From Ectopseudomonas mendocina (GTDB lineage: Bacteria; Pseudomonadota; Gammaproteobacteria; Pseudomonadales; Pseudomonadaceae), in assembly GCF_016008875.1 (NCBI RefSeq), contig NZ_JADTQG010000006.1, forward strand, positions 124,001 to 188,000: 64,000 bases of DNA. Reading direction: 5' to 3'. Under the pieces are notes generated by a model, which saw only the letters and a program-made list of their open reading frames with translations, was not told where the DNA came from and searched no databases. Each line of letters opens with the position of its first letter. Position 1 is the first letter of the stretch. Of this stretch, positions 37,872 through 47,425 are shown piece by piece. Position numbers and translations under genes: made by a program.

Positions 37872-37928
37872 GACGAACGTCCCTTGATGGAGATGTTCGT
37901 CACCTTAGAGAGCTGAGCATCAAGGTCC

Positions 37929-37956
37929 CGTCAAAGGGACGTGAAAATTTCGTCAA
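37929..37956 (-). promoter_or_regulatory. Predicted ColR binding repeat before the methyltransferase operon
   Basis: Minus strand TTGACGAAATTTTCAC, with a second TTGACG starting 22 bases downstream. The pattern is repeated before the LtaS-like gene. The site overlaps the last codon and stop of colS. Confidence 0.65.
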
Positions 37957-39221
37957 GCGCCATTGTTGAGCGTCAAGCGAAAGCGTGTATGGCCCGGCTC
38001 ACTCTCCAGGCTGACCTGCCAGCCCTGTTTGGCGCAGATGCGCTTGACCAGCGACAGGCCAAGGCCTAGGCCCTCGCCGCGGGCCTGGGCGCCGCGTACG
38101 AAAGGCTGGAAGATCCGCTCGTGCTGCTCGGCAGGAATGCCGGCACCACTGTCCTCGATGCGAAAGGCGCCGGACTCGAGAATCAGGCGCACCTCGCCGC
38201 GCTCGGTGTAGTGCAGGGCATTGCGTAGCAGATTGGCCATCACCGTGGCGAGAAAGGTCGCATTGTAGCGCCCGTCATCCTGGCCTTCCTCGATCAGCTG
38301 GAAATCCAGCCCCTTCTCCTTCATCAGTGCGCCCCAGCGGCTGGCTTGTTCATTGGCGATGGCGGCCAGGCTGCGGTCGCCAACGAATGCCGCTTCGTTG
38401 CTCTTGTCCCGCGCCAGCTGCAGGAAGGTCTGTACCAGCTCACGCATCTCTTCGCTGGCGCGGGCAATGCGTGCTACCTGTTCCTTCTCGCGCGGGCTCA
38501 ATGGCGCCTCGGCGAGCAGCTCGCAGGAGGTGGCGATGACCATCAGCGGCGTGCGCAGCTCATGGCTGACATCGCTGGTGAACAGGCGCTCGCGTTCCAG
38601 TGACTGGCGCACCTGGCCCAGGGTGCTGTCGAAGGCGGCGGCCAACTGGCCGACTTCATCATTGGGGTAATCCGGTGCCAGCGGTGGCGCCAGCGGATGC
38701 AGCTGATCACGGTGACGCACCTGCTGCGCCAGGCGGCTGATAGGCGCCATCACCTTGCGCGCCATGATCAGGCCCAGACCCCAGGCGGCGATGACGGTCA
38801 GCAGGAAACCCGCCAGCACTACATTGAACAGCGCATTTTCGCGGGCTTCGAACTCCTGCTGCTCCTGCACCAGCAGGTAGGTCTCGCCATTGATCTGCTG
38901 CACGTAAACGTAATACGCCTCGTCGCCACTGACGACCTCGTTGAAACCTTCCTGCAGACCCTCGTATTCGGGCGGGATTGCATAGTCGGGGTAATTGGAC
39001 GAGAAAAAGCGGGTGCTGGAATCCAGGCGCGGGGGGCGTCCCTGGCGAATGTCCTCGTTCAGCGTTTCGCCCAGCTCGCGGCTCATCTCCTGGGAAACCA
39101 GGTGTTCCTCGATGAAATGCACCACGCCGACGATGCTCAACGAGAACAGCCCGCTGACCACCGCAGTCATCAGGATGAAGGCGATCAGGATGCGCCGCTC
39201 GAACGGCTGCCTAGACAGCAT
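37953..39221 (-). CDS. colS: Sensor histidine kinase ColS
   Basis: A 422-residue membrane histidine kinase of the ColRS system. Transmembrane helices lie near residues 10-34 and 130-155, flanking a periplasmic region of about 95 residues. An ExxE pattern (E120-QQ-E123) is near its end. A HAMP domain, the HisKA box DVSHELRTPL, and ATPase motifs NLLRNALHY and EDSGAGI follow. P. putida ColS senses excess iron and zinc by an ExxE motif (established); whether this motif is the equivalent residue pair is inference. The start MLSRQPFERR overlaps colR by 11 bases. Further upstream residues are colR in another frame. Confidence 0.9.
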   Translation of the reverse strand: MLSRQPFERRILIAFILMTAVVSGLFSLSIVGVVHFIEEHLVSQEMSRELGETLNEDIRQGRPPRLDSSTRFFSSNYPDYAIPPEYEGLQEGFNEVVSGDEAYYVYVQQINGETYLLVQEQQEFEARENALFNVVLAGFLLTVIAAWGLGLIMARKVMAPISRLAQQVRHRDQLHPLAPPLAPDYPNDEVGQLAAAFDSTLGQVRQSLERERLFTSDVSHELRTPLMVIATSCELLAEAPLSPREKEQVARIARASEEMRELVQTFLQLARDKSNEAAFVGDRSLAAIANEQASRWGALMKEKGLDFQLIEEGQDDGRYNATFLATVMANLLRNALHYTERGEVRLILESGAFRIEDSGAGIPAEQHERIFQPFVRGAQARGEGLGLGLSLVKRICAKQGWQVSLESEPGHTRFRLTLNNGA

Positions 39222-39894
39222 CGGAGCTCTCCGCCAGGCGATAACCGATACCGTGAATGGTGTGCAGCAGCGGCGTGGGGAAGGGTTTGTCGAGCACCTG
39301 GCGTAACTGGTGGACATGGCTGCGCAGGCTGTCGCTGTCCGGGCAGTCGTCGCCCCACAGCGCTTCTTCCAGCGCCTCACGGCGCACCACCGCCGGGCTG
39401 CGCTGCATGAGAATGGCCAGCAGCTTGAGGCCCAGCGGGTTGAGTTTGAGCGCTTGGCCGGCGCGGCTGACGTGCAGGGTGTCGAGGTCGTAGTTGAGGT
39501 CGGCGACCTGCAGCTGGCGTGTGCGGCTGCCGCGGCTGCGGCGCAGGATCGCCTCGATACGTGCAACCAGCTCGGACAGCGCGAAGGGCTTGATCAGATA
39601 GTCATCGGCGCCGGCATTGAGTCCTTTCAGGCGATCATCCAGAGCATCTCGCGCAGTGAGCATCAGGATCGGTACTTCGCTGCGACCATCCTCGCGCAGG
39701 CGCTTGCATACCTGATAGCCGTCGATGCCCGGCAGCATGATGTCCAGCACGATCAAATCGTAATGACCGCTGCTGGCCAAGTGCAGGCCGCTCAGGCCGT
39801 CCTGTGCGCAATCGACGGAAAAGCCCTTGAGCTGCAGGTAGTCGAGCACGTTGGCGAGAATATCTCGGTTGTCTTCGATGACCAGAATGCGCAT
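39211..39894 (-). CDS. colR: Response regulator ColR
   Basis: A 227-residue OmpR-family regulator. The receiver has EDN at residues 7-9, phospho-acceptor D51 in VLDIMLPG and K101-type KPF. The winged-helix DNA-binding domain follows a Gly/Arg linker. Neighbours colS, inaA and the methyltransferase support the ColR identity. It should bind the 22-bp tandem repeats at 39913-39950 and 37929-37956. ColR is activated by metal stress and affects membrane lipids and polymyxin resistance (established in pseudomonads). Confidence 0.93.
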   Translation of the reverse strand: MRILVIEDNRDILANVLDYLQLKGFSVDCAQDGLSGLHLASSGHYDLIVLDIMLPGIDGYQVCKRLREDGRSEVPILMLTARDALDDRLKGLNAGADDYLIKPFALSELVARIEAILRRSRGSRTRQLQVADLNYDLDTLHVSRAGQALKLNPLGLKLLAILMQRSPAVVRREALEEALWGDDCPDSDSLRSHVHQLRQVLDKPFPTPLLHTIHGIGYRLAESSDAV

Positions 39895-39912
39895 CGCGAG
39901 TAATTCCTGGGT

Positions 39913-39950
39913 TTGACGATTTTTTCACACGGCTTTGACGAGAGGCTCAC
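39913..39950 (+). promoter_or_regulatory. Predicted ColR tandem repeat before the LtaS-like gene
   Basis: TTGACGATTTTTTCAC and TTGACGAGAGGCTCAC are direct copies with starts 22 bases apart (two helical turns). The same TTGACGA-N6-CAC pattern and 22-base spacing occur before the methyltransferase gene. Confidence 0.7.
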
Positions 39951-39997
39951 GGTGCGCCTCGCAGACTGCGGCTCGTTCATTCTGCAAGGATCATACG

Positions 39998-41956
39998 ATG
40001 CCACGGCTTCATTACGCGCAACTTCGTTATCTGTCGATAATTCTGCTGGCCTGGCTGGCAGTGTTTTTTCTCACCCGCAGCGCATTGCTGCTCGGGCACC
40101 TGGGCGATGCGGGCGTGACGCTGCCGGGGCTGCTTGGCCTGTATGGCGTCGGCCTGGTCTATGACCTCAGCTTCCTGGTGTACGCCGCGCTGCCGCTGAC
40201 CCTGTACCTGCTGCTCTGTCCGGCCTGGTTATGGCGCCGTCGCTGGCATCAGCGCCTGCTGGTCGCCCTGGTGGCCGTCAGCCTGTTCGCGATGTTCTTC
40301 ACTGCCGTAGCCGAATGGCTGTTCTGGGACGAGTTCGGTGTGCGCTTCAACTTCATCGCCGTGGACTACCTCGTCTATTCAAAGGAGGTGGTGGACAACA
40401 TCCTTGAGTCCTATCCGATCTATCCCTTGCTGGCCCTACTGGCGGTCATGGCCATAGGCCTGACGCTGGCGCTGCGACGACCGCTGCGGGCCGCACTGGA
40501 GGCACCGCGCCTGCCTGCGCTGCAGGCTATCTGTACGCTGGTCATGCTGGCGTTGCTGGCAGGCCTGTGCAGTGGCCTGGTCGGGCAGGACACGCCGCGT
40601 GGACTGGGTGGCAACACCTACCAGCGCGAGCTGGCCAGCAACGGTCCGTACCAGTTCTTCGCCGCATTCCGTAACAACGAACTGGATTACCAGCAGTTCT
40701 ATGCCACCTTGCCTGACGCGCCGGTGGCTGCGCAGCTGCGCGCGGAGGTGGCCGAGCCCAATGCCCGTTTCATCGGCAGCGATCCGCAGGACATCCGACG
40801 GCTGATCGACAACCCCGGCTCGCCGCGTAAGCTCAATGTGGTGCTGGTGACCATCGAGAGCCTGAGTGCCAAGTATCTGGGCAGTTTCGGCGACACCCGC
40901 GGGCTGACCCCGAACCTCGATGAGCTGCGCAAGCACGCCCTGGTTTTTACCAACCTCTACGCCACCGGCACGCGCACCGACCGCGGTCTGGAGGCGCTGA
41001 CCCTGTCGGTACCGCCGACACCGGGGCGCTCCATCGTCAAGCGCATCGGCCATGAGTCCGGTTACGCCAGCCTGGGCCAGCAACTGAGCGCTCAGGGCTA
41101 CGACAGCGTCTTCGTCTATGGCGGCCGCGGCTATTTCGACAATATGAACGCCTTCTTCGGCGGCAACGGTTATCGCGTCGTCGACCAGAGCAGCGTCGAC
41201 GAGGCCGAGATGAGCTTCCAGAACGCCTGGGGCATGGCCGACGAGGACCTCTATCGCCAGGCGATCAAGGTGGCCGATGCCGATCACGCCGCCGGCAAGC
41301 CGTTCCTCCTGCAACTGATGACCACCTCCAACCACCGTCCCTACACCTACCCGGATGGGCGCATCGACATTGCCTCCGGCGAGGGGCGCGAAGGGGCAGT
41401 GAAGTACACCGATTACGCCATCGGCCAGTTCCTCGCCGAGGCGCGCAGCAAGCCCTGGTTCGATCAGACGCTATTCGTCTTCGTCGCCGACCATACCGCC
41501 GGTAGCGCCGGGCGTGAGGATCTGCCGGTGGCCAACTACCACATCCCGCTGTTCATCTACGCCCCGAAATACGTCAAACCGGCCGAATACGCCGACGTCG
41601 CCAGCCAGATCGACGTGGCGCCGACGCTGCTCGGCCTGCTCAATCTGGATTACGTCTCCACCTTCTTCGGCCGCAACCTGTTACGCGCTGATCATCCCGC
41701 AGGCCGCGCGCTGCTGGGCAACTACCAGCATCTTGGACTGTTCGACGGCAAGGACCTGGCGATCCTCAGCCCGCGCCGGGGCATGCGCCGCCATGACGAC
41801 GCCCTGGGGCTGAGTCATGAGTCGCGCAGCGATGGCGACGATCCGCTGCTGCGTCGTGACATCGCCTACTACCAGGGTGCCAGTCATGCCTTCGGTAAAC
41901 AGCTGATGGCCTGGCATCCAGACGCCCAATCCAGCCAGCAACTCAGCGCGCGCTAA
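39998..41956 (+). CDS. LtaS-like sulfatase-fold phosphoglycerol/phosphoethanolamine transferase
   Basis: A 652-residue inner-membrane enzyme. Five N-terminal helices (about residues 10-175) are followed by an extracytoplasmic alkaline-phosphatase fold. Metal and nucleophile motifs are present: VTIESLSAKY, the catalytic Thr in TGTRTDRG, and FVADHTAGS. LTA-synthase-like proteins in Gram-negatives transfer a head group from phospholipid, to glucan or lipid A. The product here is unknown. AAGGA lies seven bases before ATG; a 21-codon longer frame is discarded. It starts a three-gene unit with PAP2 and phosphatase genes, divergent from colR. Confidence 0.88.
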   Translation: MPRLHYAQLRYLSIILLAWLAVFFLTRSALLLGHLGDAGVTLPGLLGLYGVGLVYDLSFLVYAALPLTLYLLLCPAWLWRRRWHQRLLVALVAVSLFAMFFTAVAEWLFWDEFGVRFNFIAVDYLVYSKEVVDNILESYPIYPLLALLAVMAIGLTLALRRPLRAALEAPRLPALQAICTLVMLALLAGLCSGLVGQDTPRGLGGNTYQRELASNGPYQFFAAFRNNELDYQQFYATLPDAPVAAQLRAEVAEPNARFIGSDPQDIRRLIDNPGSPRKLNVVLVTIESLSAKYLGSFGDTRGLTPNLDELRKHALVFTNLYATGTRTDRGLEALTLSVPPTPGRSIVKRIGHESGYASLGQQLSAQGYDSVFVYGGRGYFDNMNAFFGGNGYRVVDQSSVDEAEMSFQNAWGMADEDLYRQAIKVADADHAAGKPFLLQLMTTSNHRPYTYPDGRIDIASGEGREGAVKYTDYAIGQFLAEARSKPWFDQTLFVFVADHTAGSAGREDLPVANYHIPLFIYAPKYVKPAEYADVASQIDVAPTLLGLLNLDYVSTFFGRNLLRADHPAGRALLGNYQHLGLFDGKDLAILSPRRGMRRHDDALGLSHESRSDGDDPLLRRDIAYYQGASHAFGKQLMAWHPDAQSSQQLSAR

Positions 41957-41965
41957 GGAGTGGAA

Positions 41966-42691
41966 ATGTCGTCCCGTTATTTCGACTTTCGCATGGCGCT
42001 CGGTATACCGGTACTGCTGATGGCGCTGCTGCTGGCGTTCGATCCCAGCCCGGTGGATTTCGCCCTGGCGCGGCTGTTCTACGAGCCCGGGCAGGGCTTC
42101 ATCGGACGCAGCAGCTTCTGGCTGGAGGACATCCTGCATGATCGCGCCAAGCAGGCGCTGATCCTGCTCGGTGCGCTGGCTATCGCAGGCTTTGTGCTCA
42201 GCCTGCTGCCCACGCGACTACGCCGCTGGCGCCGGCAACTCGGCTATCTCGTGCTGGCACTGGGGCTGTCGACTTCCCTGGTCACCCCGCTGAAAACGCT
42301 CACCGGCATGCACTGCCCCTGGAGCTTGAGCGAGTTCGGCGGCCAGGAGCAATTCACGCCGCTGCTGGCCGAGCGCGCGCCGACCGCCAATCCCGGCCGC
42401 TGCTGGCCGGGCGGCCATGCCTCGGCGGGGTTCTCGCTGCTGGCACTGTTCTTCGTCCTGCGTGACCGCAGGCCGCGGATGGCACGTATCGCTCTGGTGG
42501 TGGCGCTGGGGCTCGGCTCGCTGTTTTCCCTGGGTCGCATGCTGCAAGGGGCGCACTTTCTCTCGCACAACCTGTGGACGCTGCTGATCGATTGGACCAT
42601 CTGCGTGCTGACCTACCGCTGGCTGCTCTATCGCGCACCTACCGAACAGCCATCGTGCAACTCGCTTGAATGGGGAGAAACCTGCCGATGA
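41966..42691 (+). CDS. PAP2-family membrane phosphatase
   Basis: A 241-residue inner-membrane phosphatase with about five helices. The PAP2 triad is visible: KTLTGMHCPW, WPGGHASAGFS and GRMLQGAHFLSH. Relatives include LpxE, LpxT and PgpB. It could dephosphorylate lipid A, undecaprenyl-PP or phosphatidyl-glycerophosphate. ATG follows AAGGAG. It is ten bases after the LtaS-like gene and overlaps the phosphatase gene by four. Confidence 0.88.
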   Translation: MSSRYFDFRMALGIPVLLMALLLAFDPSPVDFALARLFYEPGQGFIGRSSFWLEDILHDRAKQALILLGALAIAGFVLSLLPTRLRRWRRQLGYLVLALGLSTSLVTPLKTLTGMHCPWSLSEFGGQEQFTPLLAERAPTANPGRCWPGGHASAGFSLLALFFVLRDRRPRMARIALVVALGLGSLFSLGRMLQGAHFLSHNLWTLLIDWTICVLTYRWLLYRAPTEQPSCNSLEWGETCR

Positions 42692-43368
42692 ACAGATTTC
42701 TACAGGGACTGCGTCTGGCGTTGGCCACGCTGGTATTTTTCGGTGCGCTGCTGGCGCTGCCCTTGAGCATGGCCTGGGCGGCCACCACTGCGCCAGTGCC
42801 GGCGCAAACCGTGCGTCCGGCCAACTGGGCGCAGCCGCTGGACAGCCGCATCAACCTCTATCGCATGGCGCCGAATCTCTATCGCAGCGCCTTGCCCAGT
42901 GCCAGGGATTTGCCTGAGCTGCAGGCGCTGGGCATCGCCACGGTGATCAACTTCTATCAGCGCGGCGATGAGCATTGGCTGAAGGATCCCAAGGTTGTTC
43001 AGGTGCATCTGCCGCTGCGTACCTACCGTATCGACGATGCCGACGTCATCGAAGTGCTGCGCAGCATTCGCCAGGCGCAAAGCCGTGGCCGCGTTCTGAT
43101 TCACTGCAAGCACGGACAGAATCGTACGGGGCTCATTGCCGCCATGTACCGGGTGATCTACCAGAACTGGAGCAAGGAGCAGGCACTGGCGGAAATGCGC
43201 GGCGGCGGCTTTGGCGGTGAGTCGCGCATGGATGATGCCGAGCGTTACCTGCGCCACGCCGATATCCCGGCGTTGCGCTCGGCACTGGCCAGCGGAGCGT
43301 GCAGCACCAGCCGGTGGGCAATGTGCGCATTCAGCGAGCGCTTGCTGGGCATGATCGAGGGGGCGTGA
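42688..43368 (+). CDS. Exported dual-specificity/tyrosine phosphatase
   Basis: A 226-residue protein beginning with a signal peptide or anchor (residues 1-33). The Cx5R catalytic loop is HCKHGQNRTG (about residue 145). Exported phosphatases of this family have been found acting on proteins, inositol phosphates and phosphatidylglycerophosphate. Its place with LtaS-like and PAP2 genes suggests a lipid-phosphate substrate. The ATGA overlap with PAP2 fixes the start over an earlier ATG. Confidence 0.87.
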   Translation: MNRFLQGLRLALATLVFFGALLALPLSMAWAATTAPVPAQTVRPANWAQPLDSRINLYRMAPNLYRSALPSARDLPELQALGIATVINFYQRGDEHWLKDPKVVQVHLPLRTYRIDDADVIEVLRSIRQAQSRGRVLIHCKHGQNRTGLIAAMYRVIYQNWSKEQALAEMRGGGFGGESRMDDAERYLRHADIPALRSALASGACSTSRWAMCAFSERLLGMIEGA

Positions 43369-43372
43369 ACCG

Positions 43373-43724
43373 ATGAAGCTCCCGTGTCTTGTGCTTGGCG
43401 GCCTGTTTCTCCTGGCCATTGGCGGCTGCCAGAGCCTGCGTGAGCAGATGCTGGCGGCCAAATTATCCGCCAGCTTTCGTCGATGGTTTCGAAGCCGGCT
43501 GCAGCAGCGGTCGCTCGGCGGCGGGCCCGCTCGGTAAGTTCGCCAAGGATGTGCCGCGGTACCGGTACGAACCTTTGTACGCACAGGGTTGGGACGATGG
43601 ATTTCAGCAGTGCGAAAACGTGCAACGCATTGATGACTGGGAGCAGCGCCGAGAGGATCACTGGCGCGACCAGGAATGGCGTCGGCATGTCGATCAAGCG
43701 ATGGCGAAGGCCTTGCGTCGGTGA
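43373..43724 (+). pseudogene. Frameshifted lipoprotein gene
   Basis: The first frame encodes a lipoprotein start (MKLPCLVLGGLFLLAIGGC) and about 29 residues up to REQMLAA, then runs off as unrelated protein to a stop near 43540. The second frame continues as YPPAFVDGFEAGCSSGRSAAGPLGKFAKDVPRY and so on. Removing one A from the AAA at 43460-43462 joins the two into one 116-residue protein (AANYPPAFVDGF). This is a +1 insertion, as mutation or assembly error. It lies five bases after the phosphatase gene. Confidence 0.75.
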
Positions 43725-43742
43725 ATTCTCTTTTTTTCGTGA

Positions 43743-43769
43743 TCAAGTGCACGGAAATGTCGCCGATAA
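43743..43769 (+). promoter_or_regulatory. Sigma-28 (FliA) promoter of the chemoreceptor gene
   Basis: TCAAG, 14 bases, GCCGATAA. The -10 is a perfect FliA octamer and the spacing is consensus. Confidence 0.85.
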
Positions 43770-43858
43770 AAAAGAGGGGCAAGCACCGTCCTATCTGTTC
43801 TCCGCCAGGTATGGCTGAGGATGACTCAATTTTTTGCGTGCAATGGGAGTTTCACAAC

Positions 43859-45487
43859 ATGTCGCTGCGGAATCTATCAATCGCCCCTCGCTCCGGGCTC
43901 GGTTTTGGTCTGGTCGCCTTGTTCATGGTGCTGATGGGCGCGTGGGTACTACTGACGCTGGACAACATCAAGAAGCAATCGCAGGAAGTCGAGAAGAACT
44001 GGGTGCCCAGCATCATGGCGCTGAACGATCTGTCTCAGACGATTCTGCGTGTGCGTGCCCTGACCCTGCGCTTACTGGTCGAACGCGATACGCAAAAGGC
44101 CGAGCAGGGGATTGCGCGCGCCAATGGGATGCTCGAGCACGCCAATAGTGTTCGTGAGCGTTACGAAGCCTTAATCAGCTCTCAGGAAGAGCGGCAGGTC
44201 TTTCAGCGATTCCTGGATGCAGAAAAGAACTACCTGGCAGAGCGCGCCGAGATTCTGCGCTTGGCCCAGGGTGGTAACTTCGATGCTGCCACGGCCAGGT
44301 TCGCTACCGACGTGTTGAGTCGGCATGCCGACGCTCTGGCTGCCGCGTTGACTGAACTCGCTACGCTCAACGACACCGGGGTCAGCAGCGCGGTAGCCAA
44401 CATCGCTGCGGCCAATGACAATGCGCGTTACGGGGTCATCCTGGCGGTCGTACTGGCCGCTATCGCGACCGTGATCCTCGCAATGCTGCTGACACGCAGT
44501 ATCGTCGCGCCGCTGAAACAGGCGGTCGAAGCTGCAGAAATCGTCGCTTCGGGTGATCTGACCCAGAATTTCCAGATTGAGGGTAAGGACGAGCCAGCGC
44601 GTCTGCTCGCTGCCCTGAGAACCATGCAGCAAAGCCTGCGCACCACCATCCAGAGCATTGCCGATTCGTCCAACCAGCTGGCCTCGGCGTCGGAGGAGCT
44701 GCACGCGGTGACCGAGGATTCGACCCGCGGGCTGCATCAGCAGAACACCGAGATCGAGCAGGCGGCTACGGCGGTCAACGAGATGACCGCGGCAGTCGAG
44801 GAAGTGGCGCGTAATGCTGTAAGCACCTCCGAGGCGTCGCGTGAATCGAACGTCACTGCGCAGCAAGGACGCGAGCAGGTGCGCCAGACCGTCGACTCGA
44901 TTGGCCAGCTGGCCGCCGATGTCACCACCACGTCGGGAGAGGTGGAACAGCTGGCGCAGCGCGTGCACGAAATCAGCAAGGTGCTCGACGTGATTCGTTC
45001 GATTGCCGAGCAAACCAACTTGCTGGCGCTCAACGCGGCCATCGAGGCGGCCCGTGCTGGCGATGCCGGGCGCGGCTTCGCCGTGGTCGCGGACGAAGTA
45101 CGCGCGCTGGCGCATCGCACCCAGCAGTCGACCCAGGAGATCGAGCAGATGATCGGCGGCATCCAGAGCGGTACGGATCGCGCCGTCAACGCCATGCAGA
45201 GCAGCAATGGCCGCGCCCGTTCGACGCTGGAAGTGGCCCAGGCCGCAGGCGTCGCGCTGGAGCAGATCACCCAGGCGATTTCCTCGATCAACGAACGCAA
45301 CCTGGTGATCGCCAGCGCATCCGAGGAGCAGGCGCAGGTGGCGCGCGAGGTGGACCGCAACCTGGTGAATATCCGCGACCTGTCGATGCAGACTTCCGCT
45401 GGCGCCAATCAGACCAGCGCAGCGAGCCAGGAGCTGTCGCGCCTGGCAGTTGACCTCAACAACCTGGTGGCGCGCTTCAAGGTCTGA
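43859..45487 (+). CDS. Methyl-accepting chemotaxis protein
   Basis: A 542-residue transmembrane chemoreceptor. The first helix lies at about residues 16-36, a four-helix-bundle periplasmic sensor at 40-190, the second helix at about 193-215, then a HAMP domain. The MA signalling domain has the tip [35 protein letters not shown], split around residues 383-417. The start [10 protein letters not shown] is preceded by GGGAG. A perfect sigma-28 promoter lies upstream, so it belongs to the flagellar regulon. Ligand unknown. It occupies the place before fabB that PA1608 has in PAO1 (memory). Confidence 0.93.
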   Translation: MSLRNLSIAPRSGLGFGLVALFMVLMGAWVLLTLDNIKKQSQEVEKNWVPSIMALNDLSQTILRVRALTLRLLVERDTQKAEQGIARANGMLEHANSVRERYEALISSQEERQVFQRFLDAEKNYLAERAEILRLAQGGNFDAATARFATDVLSRHADALAAALTELATLNDTGVSSAVANIAAANDNARYGVILAVVLAAIATVILAMLLTRSIVAPLKQAVEAAEIVASGDLTQNFQIEGKDEPARLLAALRTMQQSLRTTIQSIADSSNQLASASEELHAVTEDSTRGLHQQNTEIEQAATAVNEMTAAVEEVARNAVSTSEASRESNVTAQQGREQVRQTVDSIGQLAADVTTTSGEVEQLAQRVHEISKVLDVIRSIAEQTNLLALNAAIEAARAGDAGRGFAVVADEVRALAHRTQQSTQEIEQMIGGIQSGTDRAVNAMQSSNGRARSTLEVAQAAGVALEQITQAISSINERNLVIASASEEQAQVAREVDRNLVNIRDLSMQTSAGANQTSAASQELSRLAVDLNNLVARFKV

Positions 45488-45502
45488 GGCGCGGCAGAAA
45501 TG

Positions 45503-45530
45503 AAAACGGCGCCCGAAGGCGCCGTTTTCT
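45503..45530. terminator. Bidirectional terminator between MCP and fabB
   Basis: AAAACGGCGCC, loop CGAA, GGCGCCGTTTT: an 11-bp stem with flanking A and T runs that suits both converging genes. Confidence 0.9.
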
Positions 45531-45545
45531 TTACCGCAGCAGCTA

Positions 45546-46766
45546 TTACTTGCCGGCCCAGCGCTTGAGCACCAGGGTGGCGTTGGTGCCGCCGAAGCCG
45601 AAGCTGTTGCTCATCACGGTATCGAGCTTGGCGTTCTCGACGGTCTTGAGCTGGATCGGCAGGTCGGCCACTTCCGGGTCGAGCTCGTCAATGTTGGCCG
45701 AGCCGGCGATGAAGTTGCCTTCCATCATCAGCATGCAGTAGATCGCTTCCTGCACGCCGGCAGCGCCGAGGCTGTGGCCGGACAGGCTCTTGGTCGAGCT
45801 GATGGCCGGGGCCTTGTCGCCGAACACTTCACGTACGCCACGAATTTCGGCGACATCGCCGACCGGAGTGGAGGTGCCATGGGTGTTAAGGTAGTCGATT
45901 GGCGTGTCGACGGTGGCCAGGGCCTGCTGCATGCAGCGGATGGCACCTTCGCCGCTCGGGGCGACCATGTCGTAGCCGTCGCTGGTAGCGCCGTAGCCGA
46001 CGATTTCCGCGTAGATCTTGGCGCCACGGGCCAGGGCGTGTTCCAGCTCCTCGACCACGACCATGCCGCCGCCGCCGGCGATGACGAAACCGTCACGCTT
46101 GGCGTCGTAAGCGCGCGAGGCTTTTTCCGGGGTTTCGTTGTACTGGGTGGAGAGGGCGCCCATGGCGTCGAACAGGCAGCTCTGGCTCCAGTGTTCCTCT
46201 TCACCGCCACCGGCGAAGACTACGTCCTGCTTGCCCAGCTGGATCTGCTCCATGGCCTGGCCGATGCAGTGTGCGCTGGTGGCGCAGGCCGAGGAGATGG
46301 AGAAGTTGACGCCCTTGATCTTGAACGGGGTGGCCAGGCACGCCGACACCGTGCTGCCCATGGTGCGGGTCACGCGGTACGGGCCGACGCGCTTGACGCC
46401 TTTCTCGCGCAGGGTGTCGATGGCTTCCATCTGGTTGACGGTGGAAGCGCCACCGGAACCGGCGATCAGGCCGGTGCGCGGGTTGGAGATCTGCTCTTCG
46501 CTGAGCCCGGAATCCTGGATCGCCTGCTCCATCGCCAGGTAGGCGTAGGCTGCGGCGTCGCCCATGAAGCGGAACAACTTGCGGTCGATCAGCTCTTCCA
46601 GGTTCAGGTTGACCGAACCGGAAACATGGCTGCGCAGGCCCATTTCAGCGTAGGACGGGTTGAAACGGATGCCGGATTTGCCCGCGCGGAGGCTGTCGGC
46701 AACGGCTTCTTTGTCATTGCCCAGGCAGGAAACGATGCCCAGACCGGTAATCACGACACGACGCAT
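45546..46766 (-). CDS. fabB: Beta-ketoacyl-ACP synthase I
   Basis: A 406-residue condensing enzyme of type II fatty acid synthesis. The nucleophile is in [10 protein letters not shown] (about C163), with histidines in [11 protein letters not shown] and [15 protein letters not shown]. FabB elongates the cis-3-decenoyl intermediate made by FabA, so the pair sets unsaturated fatty acid level. AAGGA is seven bases before ATG, giving the start MRRVVITG. It is directly downstream of fabA with 11 bases between them. Confidence 0.97.
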   Translation of the reverse strand: MRRVVITGLGIVSCLGNDKEAVADSLRAGKSGIRFNPSYAEMGLRSHVSGSVNLNLEELIDRKLFRFMGDAAAYAYLAMEQAIQDSGLSEEQISNPRTGLIAGSGGASTVNQMEAIDTLREKGVKRVGPYRVTRTMGSTVSACLATPFKIKGVNFSISSACATSAHCIGQAMEQIQLGKQDVVFAGGGEEEHWSQSCLFDAMGALSTQYNETPEKASRAYDAKRDGFVIAGGGGMVVVEELEHALARGAKIYAEIVGYGATSDGYDMVAPSGEGAIRCMQQALATVDTPIDYLNTHGTSTPVGDVAEIRGVREVFGDKAPAISSTKSLSGHSLGAAGVQEAIYCMLMMEGNFIAGSANIDELDPEVADLPIQLKTVENAKLDTVMSNSFGFGGTNATLVLKRWAGK

Positions 46767-46777
46767 GTGCAAGTCCT

Positions 46778-47293
46778 TCAGAAACTGTCGGTAGAGGTGA
46801 ACAGGCCAACGCGCAGGCCTTCGGCACTGTAGATCTCGCGGCCGTCGACGCTGACGCTGCCATCGGCGATGCCGAGGATCAACGAGCGGTTGATGGTGCG
46901 TTTGATATGAATGTTGTAGGTGACTTTCTTGGCGGTCGGCAGTACCTGGCCGAAGAATTTCACTTCACCCGAGCCCAGGGCGCGGCCCTTGCCGGGATTG
47001 CCTTGCCAGCCCAGATAGAAGCCGACCAGCTGCCACATGGCGTCGAGGCCAAGGCAGCCTGGCATGACCGGGTCACCTTCGAAGTGGCAGCCGAAGAACC
47101 ACAGGTCCGGGTTGATGTCGAGCTCAGCGACAATTTCGCCCTTGCCGTGCTTGCCGCCGGTCTCGCTGATGTGAACGATGCGATCGATCATCAGCATGTT
47201 CGGGGCGGGCAGTTGCGCGTTCCCGGGGCCGAACAGTTCGCCGCGGCCGCAGGCGAGCAGGTCTTCCCGAGAGTAGGCGTTTTGTTTTGTCAT
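46778..47293 (-). CDS. fabA: 3-hydroxydecanoyl-ACP dehydratase/isomerase
   Basis: A 171-residue dehydratase and isomerase that introduces the double bond at C10 in anaerobic unsaturated fatty acid synthesis. The active-site helix [20 protein letters not shown] has the catalytic His (about residue 70) and Asp84-equivalent. Length is exact for the family. It is the first gene of fabAB, and a FabR/DesT-like palindrome lies 132 bases upstream. Confidence 0.98.
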   Translation of the reverse strand: MTKQNAYSREDLLACGRGELFGPGNAQLPAPNMLMIDRIVHISETGGKHGKGEIVAELDINPDLWFFGCHFEGDPVMPGCLGLDAMWQLVGFYLGWQGNPGKGRALGSGEVKFFGQVLPTAKKVTYNIHIKRTINRSLILGIADGSVSVDGREIYSAEGLRVGLFTSTDSF

Positions 47294-47425
47294 GCGAGCT
47301 CCTCAATTATCCCCATGCTTCTAAGGCTGGGCGAATCGTCCTGGCCGGCGCGCCTGAAAAATAGGGGGCGACTGCCGGCAGCCTAGTCATAGACTGTTGC
47401 GTTGTGGTGAAAGTCACAGCGCTGT

